Of a DNA stretch of 64,000 nucleotides, positions 18,415 through 27,718 are shown one piece after another; positions within the stretch are counted from its first letter, which is position 1, and each line of letters opens with the position of its first letter. A model generated the notes under the pieces. It ran no database searches. It was not told where the DNA came from and saw nothing but the letters and a program-made list of their open reading frames with translations. A program made the position numbers and the translations under genes. This stretch comes from Methanoculleus bourgensis MS2. Lineage in GTDB: Archaea > Halobacteriota > Methanomicrobia > Methanomicrobiales > Methanoculleaceae. Location of the stretch: NCBI RefSeq assembly GCF_000304355.2, contig NC_018227.2:1178001-1242000 (forward strand), read 5' to 3'.

Positions 18415-19412
18415 TGTCATCGAGACGATCAATACGGTTTATAAGCATCATAGGCATTGCCATTTTCCTGGTAATTCTCTTAAACCTCGACATTCCTGCG
18501 ATTCTCGACATCTTGCTCTCTGCCGACATACACTACCTGATCGCAGCTCTTCTGGTCAACGGAATGATCGTTGTTATTAAAGCAAAAAAATGGAGCATCA
18601 TCGTCGATTCCGTTCGCTCCAACTTCTCCCTGTGGCAAAGCGCCATTGGTTTCTTTGTCGGTTTCTCCCTCTCCACCCTGACCCCGGGAAAGGTGGGTGA
18701 TGTCGTCCGGTGTCTATACGTGAAAGATGAGTCCTGTACCACCGGGATGGCGCTCTCAACCGTTGTGATCGACCGGATAATTGATCTGGTGCTCCTTTTC
18801 GCGTTTGGGATAATCGCTCTGATCATTTTTTCGTCTCTTGTCGGGGTGGAGATCATCTCCAATGGGTTGTTACTGGTTCTCATATGCGCTATCGTCTTCG
18901 GAATTTACACGATTTCACACAAGACGTATATGGAGAAGATCCTCAGGCCGTTCTTTACTGCCTTCGTTCCGGCACGATATCGTAACAAACTCTCTGGATA
19001 TTTTGATGATTTTTATTCCGGATTTGCTGGATTTTTCGCTTCACGCCGACAGGCAGCAGAATGCATCGGGGTCGGGATTGTATCCTGGATACTGGCAGTC
19101 GTGTATGCCTCGCTCCTCGCGAAATCCATTGGCATCGATGTGGGGTATTATATGTTTCTGGTGATCCCGATCATCAGTATGTTGGATCTCCTCCCGATCA
19201 GCATCTCGGGCATCGGAACCCGAGATGCCGCATTGATCTACCTCTTTGGCATCGTTGCGATAGCCCCAGAAACGGCCATTGCCTTCTCAATTCTCTATCT
19301 GGTCTTCAGTTACTGGCTTATCGCGCTCGTGGGTCTGGTCTTCTGGCTTCAGTATCCTATCCCGCTGACCGGGCTTAACGAAGAAGCGCCTACAATACAG
19401 AGTGAAGCTTGA
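18414..19412 (+). CDS. flippase-like membrane protein (UPF0104/AglD C-terminal type)
   Basis: A 332-residue protein of the lysylphosphatidylglycerol-synthase transmembrane fold, about eight helices. Hallmarks are FSLSTLTPGKVGDVVRCLYVK (about residues 83-103) and the VVIDRIIDLVLL segment following it. In haloarchaea the matching domain of AglD works with glycosylated polyprenyl lipids. It fits the surrounding glycosyltransferases as a lipid-linked sugar handler. Confidence 0.85.
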   Translation: MSSRRSIRFISIIGIAIFLVILLNLDIPAILDILLSADIHYLIAALLVNGMIVVIKAKKWSIIVDSVRSNFSLWQSAIGFFVGFSLSTLTPGKVGDVVRCLYVKDESCTTGMALSTVVIDRIIDLVLLFAFGIIALIIFSSLVGVEIISNGLLLVLICAIVFGIYTISHKTYMEKILRPFFTAFVPARYRNKLSGYFDDFYSGFAGFFASRRQAAECIGVGIVSWILAVVYASLLAKSIGIDVGYYMFLVIPIISMLDLLPISISGIGTRDAALIYLFGIVAIAPETAIAFSILYLVFSYWLIALVGLVFWLQYPIPLTGLNEEAPTIQSEA

Positions 19413-19444
19413 GTGTTGTGCATATACCTTGATCCATGGCACTG

Positions 19445-20155
19445 TCACTCTTTATGACCTACAATCCCCACAGCGTAGCTGTAGTACTCCCTGAACGGGT
19501 AGTATCTCTCAAGTCTTGCAATCTTTTGCCGGATGGAGAATGAGAGGGCCTCCTTATCGTTCGTTGCGAGCACCGGCGTTGCTTGCAGCCCGAAATACCC
19601 CGTTACTTCGACTCCTGCCTCTTCAAGCGTAGTCTTCAGTCGCCTGGGAGAGTAGTCCTCTTCATACCCAAACTCAAATCGTTTCATGCGGTATGCAATC
19701 TCTTTTCCGATCTTGTACCAGAGGCAGAGAGTGTTCGGGACGATGACGATGATCCTCCCGCCTCTCCGGGTAACTCTCGCCATTTCGGCTACTGCTGCAA
19801 CATTACCCGGATAGATAAAATGTTCGATCACGCCTGAGTTATAAATAAGATCGCAGGTCTCATCACGGAGAGGTATGCGGAAGATATCTCCCTGTATTGG
19901 TGCGTTGCAATTGTTCCTTGCGAGATTGAGGGCGTTTGCCGATATATCAAGCCCGATCGTTCTGTGCCGGGGCGTGAAGATCCGGAGGGTCTGTCCGGTT
20001 CCGCAGCCCGCCTCGCATACTGTCGAACCCGCCAGGAGAGTGCGTTCTATCTCTGTCATGAAACTGAGGTATCTGATGCTGTAATCGCTGATGATCTGGT
20101 CTTTTTTCCAGATCTTATCCCAAAGTTCCGTGTTCTGATGTGATTCTGGCATCAT
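19445..20155 (-). CDS. class I SAM-dependent methyltransferase
   Basis: A 236-residue enzyme with motif I VCEAGCGTGQTLR (about residues 45-57), an acidic GLDIS (73-77) and YNSGVIEHF (about 106-114). The target is not evident; in this setting a sugar or a glycolipid is likely. It is convergent with the flippase gene and followed upstream by a GT2 gene (13-base gap) on the same strand, suggesting one unit. Confidence 0.85.
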   Translation of the reverse strand: MMPESHQNTELWDKIWKKDQIISDYSIRYLSFMTEIERTLLAGSTVCEAGCGTGQTLRIFTPRHRTIGLDISANALNLARNNCNAPIQGDIFRIPLRDETCDLIYNSGVIEHFIYPGNVAAVAEMARVTRRGGRIIVIVPNTLCLWYKIGKEIAYRMKRFEFGYEEDYSPRRLKTTLEEAGVEVTGYFGLQATPVLATNDKEALSFSIRQKIARLERYYPFREYYSYAVGIVGHKE

Positions 20156-20168
20156 CTCCTCTCACGTC

Positions 20169-20903
20169 CTATGAGTGCCATGGTCGGTGAAAGTATTTCG
20201 TCCGGGCGATCTTTCTCATCATCTTTAGATTGTTGATGACTTCCCTACGAATATTGATCTTTGATTCGCCGTATCGCCGCTTATGCAGTTCGACGGGAAC
20301 TTCTTGTATTTTATACCCGGCAATGAGATATTTTGAGATAATTTCCGCATTAATCTCAAAGTTTTCACTCTCGATCTCAATCTTTTTCAGGGTCTCGGCC
20401 TTATAAAGCCTGAATATTGGACTTACACAGGTGATAGGATGGCGCAGCAGAATCCTGTACATGAAATTGACCGATTGGCTGAAGAATAAGCGCATTGACG
20501 CCACCTCCTCCATAAGTCCGCTCTGGAGATACGGAGAGCCGGAGACGCAGTCCGGGTGATCCCGGGCGTACGCCTCCAAGAGGAGCGGTATATCTTCAGG
20601 TCTGAACGTGAGATCGGCGTCCATGGTGATAAGGAGATCAGCGCTGGCCTTTGCAAAACCAGCTTTGAGCGCTACGCCCATCCCCTGGTTTTTCTCGTGG
20701 TTCAGCACCACGACATCATCGCGCCTCGCTGCAATCGCGTTGATCTTCTCAAGCGTCCGATCTTTGCTCCCATCATTTATGAAGATAAAGTCGAACGTCA
20801 CACCGTGCGTTTTCGCAATCTTCTCGATAACCGGAAAAAGGTCGGATTCATACCGGTCGACATTTTCTTCTTCATTATAAAGGGGGATTATTATCGAGAC
20901 CAT
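20169..20903 (-). CDS. family 2 glycosyltransferase (polyprenyl-phosphate sugar transferase type)
   Basis: A 244-residue GT-A enzyme. It shows the IIPLYNEEENV start, FINDGSKDRT (about 40-49) and the DADLTFRPED DxD site (about 95-104). No membrane helices are present at the C-terminus. Such enzymes load a sugar onto polyprenyl phosphate for later use by GT-C enzymes, two types of which are in this island. Confidence 0.88.
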   Translation of the reverse strand: MVSIIIPLYNEEENVDRYESDLFPVIEKIAKTHGVTFDFIFINDGSKDRTLEKINAIAARRDDVVVLNHEKNQGMGVALKAGFAKASADLLITMDADLTFRPEDIPLLLEAYARDHPDCVSGSPYLQSGLMEEVASMRLFFSQSVNFMYRILLRHPITCVSPIFRLYKAETLKKIEIESENFEINAEIISKYLIAGYKIQEVPVELHKRRYGESKINIRREVINNLKMMRKIARTKYFHRPWHS

Positions 20904-20996
20904 GATGACAACCTTCTCTCAGTGCTCGTCTAATACATCTACACGAAGGAGTATATTTCGGTTTGTTTTAATTCTTCGCTATCTAAACCAAGTATC

Positions 20997-22106
20997 ATGA
21001 AGATTGCAATTATTCTCGGCACGCGCCCGGAGATCATCAAGATGTCCCCGGTGATCCGTTCGTGCTCCGATCACTCCATTGATTATTCCGTCATTCATAC
21101 CGGCCAACATTACTCGTATGAAATGGACAGAATCTTTTTCCATGAATTGGAACTGCATAATGCAACATACAACCTTGAGGTCGGTTCTGGGACACATGGT
21201 GCCCAGACAGCCCGTATGCTGACCGGTCTGGAGCAGATACTCATAGACGATCCACATGATGCTGTGCTAGTACAGGGTGATACGAACACCGTACTTTCTG
21301 GGGCCCTTGCGGCCTCGAAACTAGGCATCCCGGTAGGGCACGTCGAGGCGGGGCTACGAAGTTACGATAGATCGATGCCCGAAGAGATCAACCGGATCGT
21401 TGCCGACCACATCAGCGACTATCTTTTTGCGCCAACAGAAACCGCCGCTGGCAATCTGAGGAGAGAGGGGCGGCCCGATTCGGGGATATTCATAACCGGA
21501 AATACTGTTGTCGATGCTGTTTCCCAGAACCTTTCCATTGCTCAACGCGATACATCGATCTTTTCTAAACTCTCTGTTGAAAGGGGTGGATATGTTCTGG
21601 TCACCGCGCACCGGCAGGAGAATGTCGATAGATGGGAAAATCTTTCTGGGATCCTGAAAGGTCTCAGACTCGTGAGGGACGAATTTGGCGTCACGGTCCT
21701 CTATCCCGTCCATCCCCGGGCAAAGAAGATGATTGAACAGTTCAATTTGCAAGTTCCAGATAACATCCGTCTCCTTGAACCCCTCGGCTACTTTGAGTTC
21801 CTCCTTCTCGAGGCGTCTGCCCGACTCGTCCTGACGGATTCGGGAGGCATTCAGGAGGAATGCTGCATCCTTAAGACTCCCTGTGTGACGATGAGGAAGA
21901 ATACTGAGCGCCCAGAAACGGTTGATGTGGGGGGGAATATACTTGCGGGGACGGACCCGGAGGCGATACTCTCCTGTGCGAAGGTAATGGATCATGCGCC
22001 GAGAACATGGGAAAACCCCTTTGGCGATGGCAGAGCTGGCGAAAGGGTAATCAAGCACCTTAAAGAGATATTGCCCGATCAAAGACGAACTGTCCCGCGT
22101 TCTTGA
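20997..22106 (+). CDS. wecB: non-hydrolysing UDP-N-acetylglucosamine 2-epimerase
   Basis: A 369-residue enzyme making UDP-ManNAc for surface glycans. Family stretches include GTRPEIIKMSP (8-18), HTGQHYSYEM (about 35-44), VQGDTNT, GHVEAGLRS and LTDSGGIQEE near the C-terminal UDP site. Codon use resembles the AT-rich island rather than core genes. Confidence 0.95.
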   Translation: MKIAIILGTRPEIIKMSPVIRSCSDHSIDYSVIHTGQHYSYEMDRIFFHELELHNATYNLEVGSGTHGAQTARMLTGLEQILIDDPHDAVLVQGDTNTVLSGALAASKLGIPVGHVEAGLRSYDRSMPEEINRIVADHISDYLFAPTETAAGNLRREGRPDSGIFITGNTVVDAVSQNLSIAQRDTSIFSKLSVERGGYVLVTAHRQENVDRWENLSGILKGLRLVRDEFGVTVLYPVHPRAKKMIEQFNLQVPDNIRLLEPLGYFEFLLLEASARLVLTDSGGIQEECCILKTPCVTMRKNTERPETVDVGGNILAGTDPEAILSCAKVMDHAPRTWENPFGDGRAGERVIKHLKEILPDQRRTVPRS

Positions 22107-22145
22107 TCGGGGCTGCCTGTTCCCTTCCCCCTCTACTGCGGGAGC

Positions 22146-23261
22146 TCACATGCTCTTCCACGTGAAATGCCTGTTTATCGCGTAGTTCCAGGCAAACGCG
22201 ATAAGTATTCCCGTCAGGTTCGCGACAAGGTAGTAGACCCCAAAAACATCCGCGAGGAGGAAGAGAACGGCCATGTTTACGAGGAGTCCGCCCATCGAGA
22301 CCACCTGAAACGACCCGAACCGCTGGATCTTCCGCTCGAACCTGAGGTTATCCGCGGCCCCAAACGTCCAGATATCGTTCCAGATGAAGTTGTTCACGAT
22401 CGAGAGTTCGATCGCGATCGCGGCAGAGATGAGGTAGTAGAGGCCGGCAAACTCGGTCAGGGCGTAGAGGAGTCCCATATTGACGAAGATCCCGGAGAGC
22501 CCGACGAGCCCGAACCGGGCGATCTTCTTCCACTCATCCCAGACCGGCCCGGCACGGCGCGTGACCGAGAAGCGGGTGATATCGGCACACTGCCTGAGGT
22601 AATCGGTCATAGTTTCCAGCCGCAGTTTGCTCTCTCCCTCCTCCCGGTCCTTGAAGACAAAGGGGATCTCGACGAACGAGCGCCACCGGCCCTTGCCGAG
22701 GACCTCCATCAGGATCTTGTAACCCCGCGGTGCAAGAGGGGCGCCGGATACAACCTCGCGCCTCACAGCGAAGAACCCGCTCACGGGGTCGGTGACCTCA
22801 GGGAAGAGGATGCGTCCAAACGCGGTGGCCCCGAGCGATATGACCCTTCGTTTAAGCGGCCACTGCTCGATATCCCCGCCCTTCATGTACCTGCTCCCGA
22901 TGGCGATATCGGCGCCGCCGCGTATCGCCTCGTAGAAGCGGGGTATGAGTTCTGTTGGATGCGAGAAGTCGGCGTCGATGACCTGGAAGATATCCGAACG
23001 CGCTGCCCCAAATCCCTCGACGACCGACTGGGAAAGGCCGTGGTCCTCAGTCCGCACGATCAGCCGCACGTTGTCGTTCTGGCCCGCGATCTCCTGCACG
23101 ATAGGAATTGTGCGGTCCTTTGAGGAGTCGTCCACCACCAGGACCTCGCCGTGGATGCCGCTCCGCAGGAAGACTTCGTTGACCGCTTCGATGATTGCGG
23201 CGATATTCTCCTCCTCGTTGAAGGTTGGGATGATCACCGTCAGGTCGTAGGTATCAGTCAC
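22146..23261 (-). CDS. polyprenyl-phosphate glycosyltransferase fused to GtrA domain
   Basis: A 371-residue two-part protein. Residues 1-230 form a dolichol-phosphate-mannose-synthase-like GT2 domain (IIPTFNEEENI, VVDDSSKDRT, VIDADFSHP DxD). Residues about 245-371 form a four-helix GtrA domain thought to flip the lipid-linked sugar. GC content returns to the genome norm here. It is 12 bases from the GT39 gene on the same strand, so donor synthesis and transfer are probably co-expressed. Confidence 0.92.
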   Translation of the reverse strand: MTDTYDLTVIIPTFNEEENIAAIIEAVNEVFLRSGIHGEVLVVDDSSKDRTIPIVQEIAGQNDNVRLIVRTEDHGLSQSVVEGFGAARSDIFQVIDADFSHPTELIPRFYEAIRGGADIAIGSRYMKGGDIEQWPLKRRVISLGATAFGRILFPEVTDPVSGFFAVRREVVSGAPLAPRGYKILMEVLGKGRWRSFVEIPFVFKDREEGESKLRLETMTDYLRQCADITRFSVTRRAGPVWDEWKKIARFGLVGLSGIFVNMGLLYALTEFAGLYYLISAAIAIELSIVNNFIWNDIWTFGAADNLRFERKIQRFGSFQVVSMGGLLVNMAVLFLLADVFGVYYLVANLTGILIAFAWNYAINRHFTWKSM

Positions 23262-23273
23262 CTGCCCCTCCCC

Positions 23274-24806
23274 CTAGGCCGACCTGAAGAGGTAGATCCC
23301 CATATGCTGCCCGGCAAAATCTGCGTTCTTGTCTAGCCAGCCCAGCGCATCCCCGGTGGGATCCACGGCGAGGATGTCCCAGGTCACCACGTAGAACGCA
23401 CGCCGGTCAGGATACCGGTCCCGGATCGCCTCCAGGTCTTCTCCAGTATTCGCCCCAAGTTCGACGGTTCCATCAGTTGCGTTGCTGTAATAGTAGTCGA
23501 GCGGCTGCGCCATGTAAGGCGGCAGCACGACGATGATATCCCCCTCCCCCGTCATCCCGGCAAGCTCCGCGGAGAACCCCCGCCAGTCGTTCTTCTGGGG
23601 TGTGGTATAGTACGTCGCAAGGAAGGGGGTGCTGATGAGGAATGCTGCAGCGATTGCGATGTAGACCGCTCTTCTGTCTCGGACGAGCGCGTAGAGCCCG
23701 GGGTACGATGATGCGATGCCGACGAAGTAGATCGGGAGGAGGTAGATGAGGTAGCGCGGGATCATCGGCATCCGAGAGGAGAGGACGAGGCTTGCCGCCA
23801 GTGGGAGGACCATCATGAAGATGAGGAGGAGCGCCCCGTCCCTGTCCTCGCGCCAGGTGTAGGCAACACCGAGCAGGAAGAGAATGATAAAGGGTACCAG
23901 AATGAGGTCGCTGAACCCCGATACCTGGAGGAGGGTCTGGTAGATGACATCAAGCCCCTGCATGCCAAACGTCGGGGCGGCCGAGGTTCTCACGAGGAAG
24001 AGGTTGACCGTCACGATGAGCAAAGGAAGACTTGCGACGATGAACGCGATGATCGAGATGATCAGATTCCTCGCGCTCCGGACGTCGCTCCGGATGTTGC
24101 CCACGGAGGTGACAAGCGCGTGAAGAATGAGGATGGCGATGGGCACAAAGGCGTAGAAGTGCATCCAGAAGGCGATCGCTGAGAAGACCCCGAAGAGAAC
24201 CCATGAGCGGACCTCGTTTGACCGGTTTGCACTCACGTAGAAGAGCAGCGCGAGAGAGAAGAAGAAGAGCATCGGGGCGTATGCCCGGGCTTCCTGGGAG
24301 TAGTAGATATGGAAGGGCGAGAATGTGAGGAGCGCTGCGGCGATGATCCCGACGTTTTGGTCCCGGAACTCTTTTCCGATGAGATACACGACGGGGATCG
24401 TCAGGACACCGAGGAGTGCGGGGAGGAGGCGGAGCACGAACTCGCTCTCCCCGAAGAAGAGCATCCCGTGCTCGAGCCAGTAGAAGAGCGGCGGGTTGAA
24501 CTCTCCGCCGGCGGTGCTCTCCCAGATGCCGGTGAGCGATTGACGGGCAAAGCCAAGGGTCGAGGCCTCGTCGAGCCAGAGCGAGTTCCAGCCAAGGTTG
24601 TAGAACCGGAGGAAAAACCCAATGAGCGTCAGCCCAATGAGAATCTGCAGGTATCTGCTGGTTTTGACCGATGCCACAACCCCCTCCAGGAGGTGGTTCT
24701 GCGGGAGTGCCGGCGCGGGGATGCCGGCATCAAGTTCCTCACTGTCATTTCGTGCAGGCACCTCGCGGTTTGCACGTTTTCCCTTCTTCCTAGCCATCCT
24801 TATCAT
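23274..24806 (-). CDS. GT39-family membrane glycosyltransferase
   Basis: A 510-residue PMT/ArnT-like GT-C protein. The first membrane segment is followed by the acidic catalytic loop WLDEAST (about residues 77-83). Around eleven membrane segments and a C-terminal soluble domain of about 110 residues follow. It uses a polyprenyl-phosphate sugar, plausibly made by its downstream neighbour, to modify surface proteins or lipids. Confidence 0.88.
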   Translation of the reverse strand: MIRMARKKGKRANREVPARNDSEELDAGIPAPALPQNHLLEGVVASVKTSRYLQILIGLTLIGFFLRFYNLGWNSLWLDEASTLGFARQSLTGIWESTAGGEFNPPLFYWLEHGMLFFGESEFVLRLLPALLGVLTIPVVYLIGKEFRDQNVGIIAAALLTFSPFHIYYSQEARAYAPMLFFFSLALLFYVSANRSNEVRSWVLFGVFSAIAFWMHFYAFVPIAILILHALVTSVGNIRSDVRSARNLIISIIAFIVASLPLLIVTVNLFLVRTSAAPTFGMQGLDVIYQTLLQVSGFSDLILVPFIILFLLGVAYTWREDRDGALLLIFMMVLPLAASLVLSSRMPMIPRYLIYLLPIYFVGIASSYPGLYALVRDRRAVYIAIAAAFLISTPFLATYYTTPQKNDWRGFSAELAGMTGEGDIIVVLPPYMAQPLDYYYSNATDGTVELGANTGEDLEAIRDRYPDRRAFYVVTWDILAVDPTGDALGWLDKNADFAGQHMGIYLFRSA

Positions 24807-24897
24807 ATTTAATTGCGTCGCAGGCGCGGATATACGTTACTGGATGACTCTGCCCCGACTTCGCGCAGAATATTCATCCGACCTGCGCATCCGGATG

Positions 24898-25075
24898 GGA
24901 GTGTATCATTTCATCTAATATTGTCCATGCAATACCATCTCACGCGAAGGGCGCGAAGCCGCGAAGTTCGGTTGCTGGGCGGCAGAGTCCCCTTCGCGTT
25001 CTTCGCGTCTTCGCGTGAGGTGGCGATCGCTCACCCCGCATCAGGACCCGCAACATAAGGTGAAACGGTCCAGGA
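24898..25075 (+). repeat. MITE-like repeat copy 2
   Basis: The left end is CATTTCATCTAATATTGTCC; the right end is AACATAAGGTGAAACGGTCC, which is the mirror of the left end of the copy at 53629. The interior is a near-palindrome of TCACGCGAAG and TCTTCGCGTGAGG blocks. It lies between the GT39 gene and the lipoprotein gene. Confidence 0.7.
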
Positions 25076-25225
25076 GTCTCCTCTCCTGTCAACATCCGGT
25101 ATCATTGCGATGGATTCCTTGTATTTTCTTCAGGTTTGATATATGCCCGATGTATAATATTTATCGGAAAATCTGATGATAAAAGCATAAATACCCCTTT
25201 ACATAATCCCTCTACGGTGACCAGG

Positions 25226-25846
25226 GTGTATAAACCGTTCTCCGTAGTTATAGTGTTGGTCCTGGTTCTTGCCTCTGCCGGGTGTGCAGAGTTACCGCCC
25301 GGCGGATTTGAGTGGTCTGGTGGCGCTTCCCCGCCTGCCGAGACACCGGCAGGGGAGGATCCTGACTCCGGGTACCTGACGCCGGTGACCCCATACCCCA
25401 CCGCAACGAGCGATGTGGTCAGGCCCACGCTCAGCAGGCCGCCGGAAACCACTCCGACGTCTGATACGTATGTGACCATCTATGACCAGACAATACAATA
25501 TCCAGAGGCGACGAAAGCCTTCGCCTTTGACCTGGCCAAGCCCCCCCTCATCATCGAGTATGAGGTTGAGCCGAAGATGATCACAAGGATCAAGCACGCA
25601 AAGAGCGACTACGGGAACAGGGAATATAAAGACTACAAACAGACCTACCCGAGCGAGAGTGCGTGGTTTGCGGTGACGATCAGGGACCAGGAGTCAGGGA
25701 CGATTGTAGCAGAGGAGGGTTTTGGGAAACTCTACAGCACTGATACCCGTAAAAAGGTCTTCGTAGGTCAGTCCGGGAATTACCTGATCCAGCTTGCCGG
25801 AAACGACGCGAAGGTGCACGTGCTGATGCGCGCGGGGGGCGTGTAA
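25226..25846 (+). CDS. predicted lipoprotein
   Basis: A 206-residue protein starting with GTG at 25226 (GGTGA five bases upstream). An alternative GTG is three codons earlier. The signal peptide ends in the lipobox ASAGC, so the cysteine at about residue 20 should be lipid-anchored. A Pro/Thr-rich spacer (about 40-95) leads to a beta-rich domain ending in FVGQSGNYLIQLAGNDAKVHV. Function not recognised. Confidence 0.72.
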   Translation: MYKPFSVVIVLVLVLASAGCAELPPGGFEWSGGASPPAETPAGEDPDSGYLTPVTPYPTATSDVVRPTLSRPPETTPTSDTYVTIYDQTIQYPEATKAFAFDLAKPPLIIEYEVEPKMITRIKHAKSDYGNREYKDYKQTYPSESAWFAVTIRDQESGTIVAEEGFGKLYSTDTRKKVFVGQSGNYLIQLAGNDAKVHVLMRAGGV

Positions 25847-25970
25847 CTCCGCCAGCGTCACCCCGCATCACCTCGCTCCCGGAAGACCTCCATGAAACTC
25901 TTTTCTTCCGGTGAGCAATCCTTTTTAACCAGGACAGCGTAGTAATTAGGAGAACGACACTTCTTCTTGT

Positions 25971-26042
25971 GTCCCGGTAGGGTAGAGGATATCCTAGAAG
26001 CCTGCGGAGCTTTTGACCCGGGTTCAAATCCCGGCCGGGGCG
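25971..26042 (+). tRNA. tRNA-Arg (anticodon GCG)
   Basis: A 72-base cloverleaf. The acceptor stem is GTCCCGG with CCGGGGC (one U-G pair), the D stem GGGT/ATCC, the anticodon stem GAAGC/GCTTT with loop CTGCGGA giving GCG, and the T stem CCGGG/CCCGG with loop TTCAAAT. No intron and no encoded CCA. A TATA-like CTTTTTAACC lies about 45 bases upstream. It marks the left border of the accessory region to 31.8 kb. Confidence 0.93.
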
Positions 26043-26213
26043 TTTTCGATTTTTATATTCATGTTCAAGGGCGGTTTTTTTACAAAGGAGGCTGTAGGTC
26101 TGGCATTTTCCCTGGCAGGCACGGTCTTTCCCGGCGCACGGACTCCCCTGCGCCCCCGCGCGCACATTCGAGCCATCCGTCCCCAACTGAATCCCATGAC
26201 GGAGTGGCACGGT

Positions 26214-27128
26214 TCAACAGCGCATAGGTGCACATTTCTTTCGTAGTATCTCTGAAGCGTAGCTGGAGAGCGCCATCTCCACATCCGCTGCCGCCCAGAT
26301 ATCCCTATCGCGCAACCCGGATCGAAGAAACGGTTCGGGGTGCGGGCAGCAGACCTCCTCCCTGTTGAGCCGGCGGGCGATCGCCTGCAGTGTCTTGATC
26401 CACACCCCGTACTCTCTGGGCCATGCTGGCTGCCTGGCGGAAATTGTCCAGCGGGTGCCGGCGGGAGTGGCTGCCAGGTCCAGCAGGTGATAGCGTTGTG
26501 CCCCGGGGTCGCCATGCCCGAGGACGCGCACCAGAGGGGCATTGATCGCCCCGAAGATCACCGGGACGGCAAACCGGAGCACCCTGCTCGTGCAGGCAGG
26601 CCCGAGTCCGGGGGTCTGATCCTCGATGGTCCGGATGCTACTCTCGGGATCGTGCATCAGCCAGTATGCCGGGGCGTCGTCGATGTAGAGGAGGATGGAG
26701 AGCCGGCCGGGGCAGGTGATCAGGTTGTGGTCAGGGATGCCGTCCCGGCGGGCGATCTCCTGCACGTGGCCGAGGCCGAGCGTGCGGCCTTTAGCGGCTG
26801 TGGTCATCTTTTGTTCGAGCTGGTAAATCTCCGGGAACCCTTTCTCCCAGGTATCGCCGTCCCGTGCGTATCCACGGTAGAGGGCCGGAAAGTCAAGGTC
26901 GCCGAGCAGCCGGTCAACCTCGTCCCACCGGTACCTCGCCGGTGGTCCTGCCCGGACACCGGTCTCCTGTCCCGGGTAACGCTTGCAGAATTTGCCGCTC
27001 CCGGCAGCGAACCGGCCGGGTCGGTCACGTCGCCTGCTGGTTTCATGTTGCCGGAGGATGGCGGGCGGCACCGGCCGCCGCAAGACGGGCCCCCGCGGTT
27101 CGGCTGTCATGTTCTGGCACCTCATCAT
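26214..27128 (-). CDS. hypothetical protein with dyad operator upstream
   Basis: A 304-residue protein. The first 65 residues are Arg/Pro-rich and poor in structure; from about residue 66 (YRWDEVDRLLGDLDFP) it looks like a normal globular protein with several tryptophans and a HDPESSIRTIEDQ segment. I do not recognise the family. A true start inside the frame is possible. A TATA-like element at about 27170-27179 and a 6-bp dyad lie just before the ATG. Confidence 0.55.
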   Translation of the reverse strand: MMRCQNMTAEPRGPVLRRPVPPAILRQHETSRRRDRPGRFAAGSGKFCKRYPGQETGVRAGPPARYRWDEVDRLLGDLDFPALYRGYARDGDTWEKGFPEIYQLEQKMTTAAKGRTLGLGHVQEIARRDGIPDHNLITCPGRLSILLYIDDAPAYWLMHDPESSIRTIEDQTPGLGPACTSRVLRFAVPVIFGAINAPLVRVLGHGDPGAQRYHLLDLAATPAGTRWTISARQPAWPREYGVWIKTLQAIARRLNREEVCCPHPEPFLRSGLRDRDIWAAADVEMALSSYASEILRKKCAPMRC

Positions 27129-27151
27129 ATGAATATGGTAATTAGTGCTAT

Positions 27152-27168
27152 CTCATATTACGTATGAG
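27152..27168. promoter_or_regulatory. inverted repeat, likely operator
   Basis: CTCATA and TATGAG are separated by five bases, directly downstream (minus strand) of the TATA-like ATAAAATACC at 27170-27179. A dyad there would let a dimeric repressor block the basal transcription machinery. Confidence 0.5.
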
Positions 27169-27376
27169 GTATTTTATACTATTCGCCGTGCTCCCGGGTA
27201 CCTCCCGGTCATGGCCGGTCACCAGCACCGTCGACTGCCGGCCCCCCGGTCCTCCGGGAGGGATGGGTGGGAGGCGGCTACAACCGTTCTTGCCTGAGGG
27301 TTTGCAGGGGTCGCCACTCCGTCATGTTTAACATCGGGGAGATCCCTTCCCGAGACTGAAGCGGAGGTGTGGACCA

Positions 27377-27604
27377 GTGGTGAAGGTTACCATCGACAGG
27401 CCGGGATGCATCAGCTGTGAATCCTGCTGGACGCTCTGCCCTGATGTCTTCGAACAGAATCCCGAGGATGAGTTCAGCGAGATCATGGAGCAGTACCGGG
27501 TCAACGACAACCCTGCGGAGGGCGAGGTGCCCGAAGACCTTGCCGACTGCGTATGGGAGGCTGCCGACTCGTGCCCGGTGACGGTCATTATCGTGGAGGA
27601 TTAA
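27377..27604 (+). CDS. single-cluster [4Fe-4S] ferredoxin, copy 1
   Basis: A 75-residue ferredoxin starting at GTG after a strong GGAGGTG site. One CxxCxxCxxxCP motif (residues about 11-22) binds a [4Fe-4S] cluster; a later Cys in DSCPVTVI and one in the middle could form the disulfide or bind as in thermophile-type single-cluster ferredoxins. A very similar gene is at 31226-31447. Both are directly followed by a copy of the same structured RNA candidate. Confidence 0.9.
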   Translation: MVKVTIDRPGCISCESCWTLCPDVFEQNPEDEFSEIMEQYRVNDNPAEGEVPEDLADCVWEAADSCPVTVIIVED

Positions 27605-27687
27605 AGGGTTAGGGCGTTCTCAGAGAGTGGATAGCAGATATTGGCCGCTATTGGCCGTGAGACGGTGGGTCTCGTCGGGGCAAGATA

Positions 27688-27700
27688 AATTATATATATT
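27688..27700 (+). promoter_or_regulatory. TATA box of structured RNA copy 1
   Basis: AATTATATATATT, centred about 26 bases before the 5' strand of the closing helix at 27720. It therefore predicts transcription starting at the helix itself. Confidence 0.6.
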
Positions 27701-27718
27701 ATTGGAGCTATGGGGCTC

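Noticed and set aside
24900-25070. Repeated GCGAAG blocks taken at first for a CRISPR array
   Set aside because: The blocks are inverted and irregularly spaced with no equal-length spacers; they are the fold-back interior of the MITE-like family.
26340-27167. 275-codon frame on the plus strand opposite the hypothetical gene at 26214-27128
   Set aside because: Gly/Pro/Arg-rich, no ribosome site, and the minus-strand product has the more protein-like composition and a promoter.
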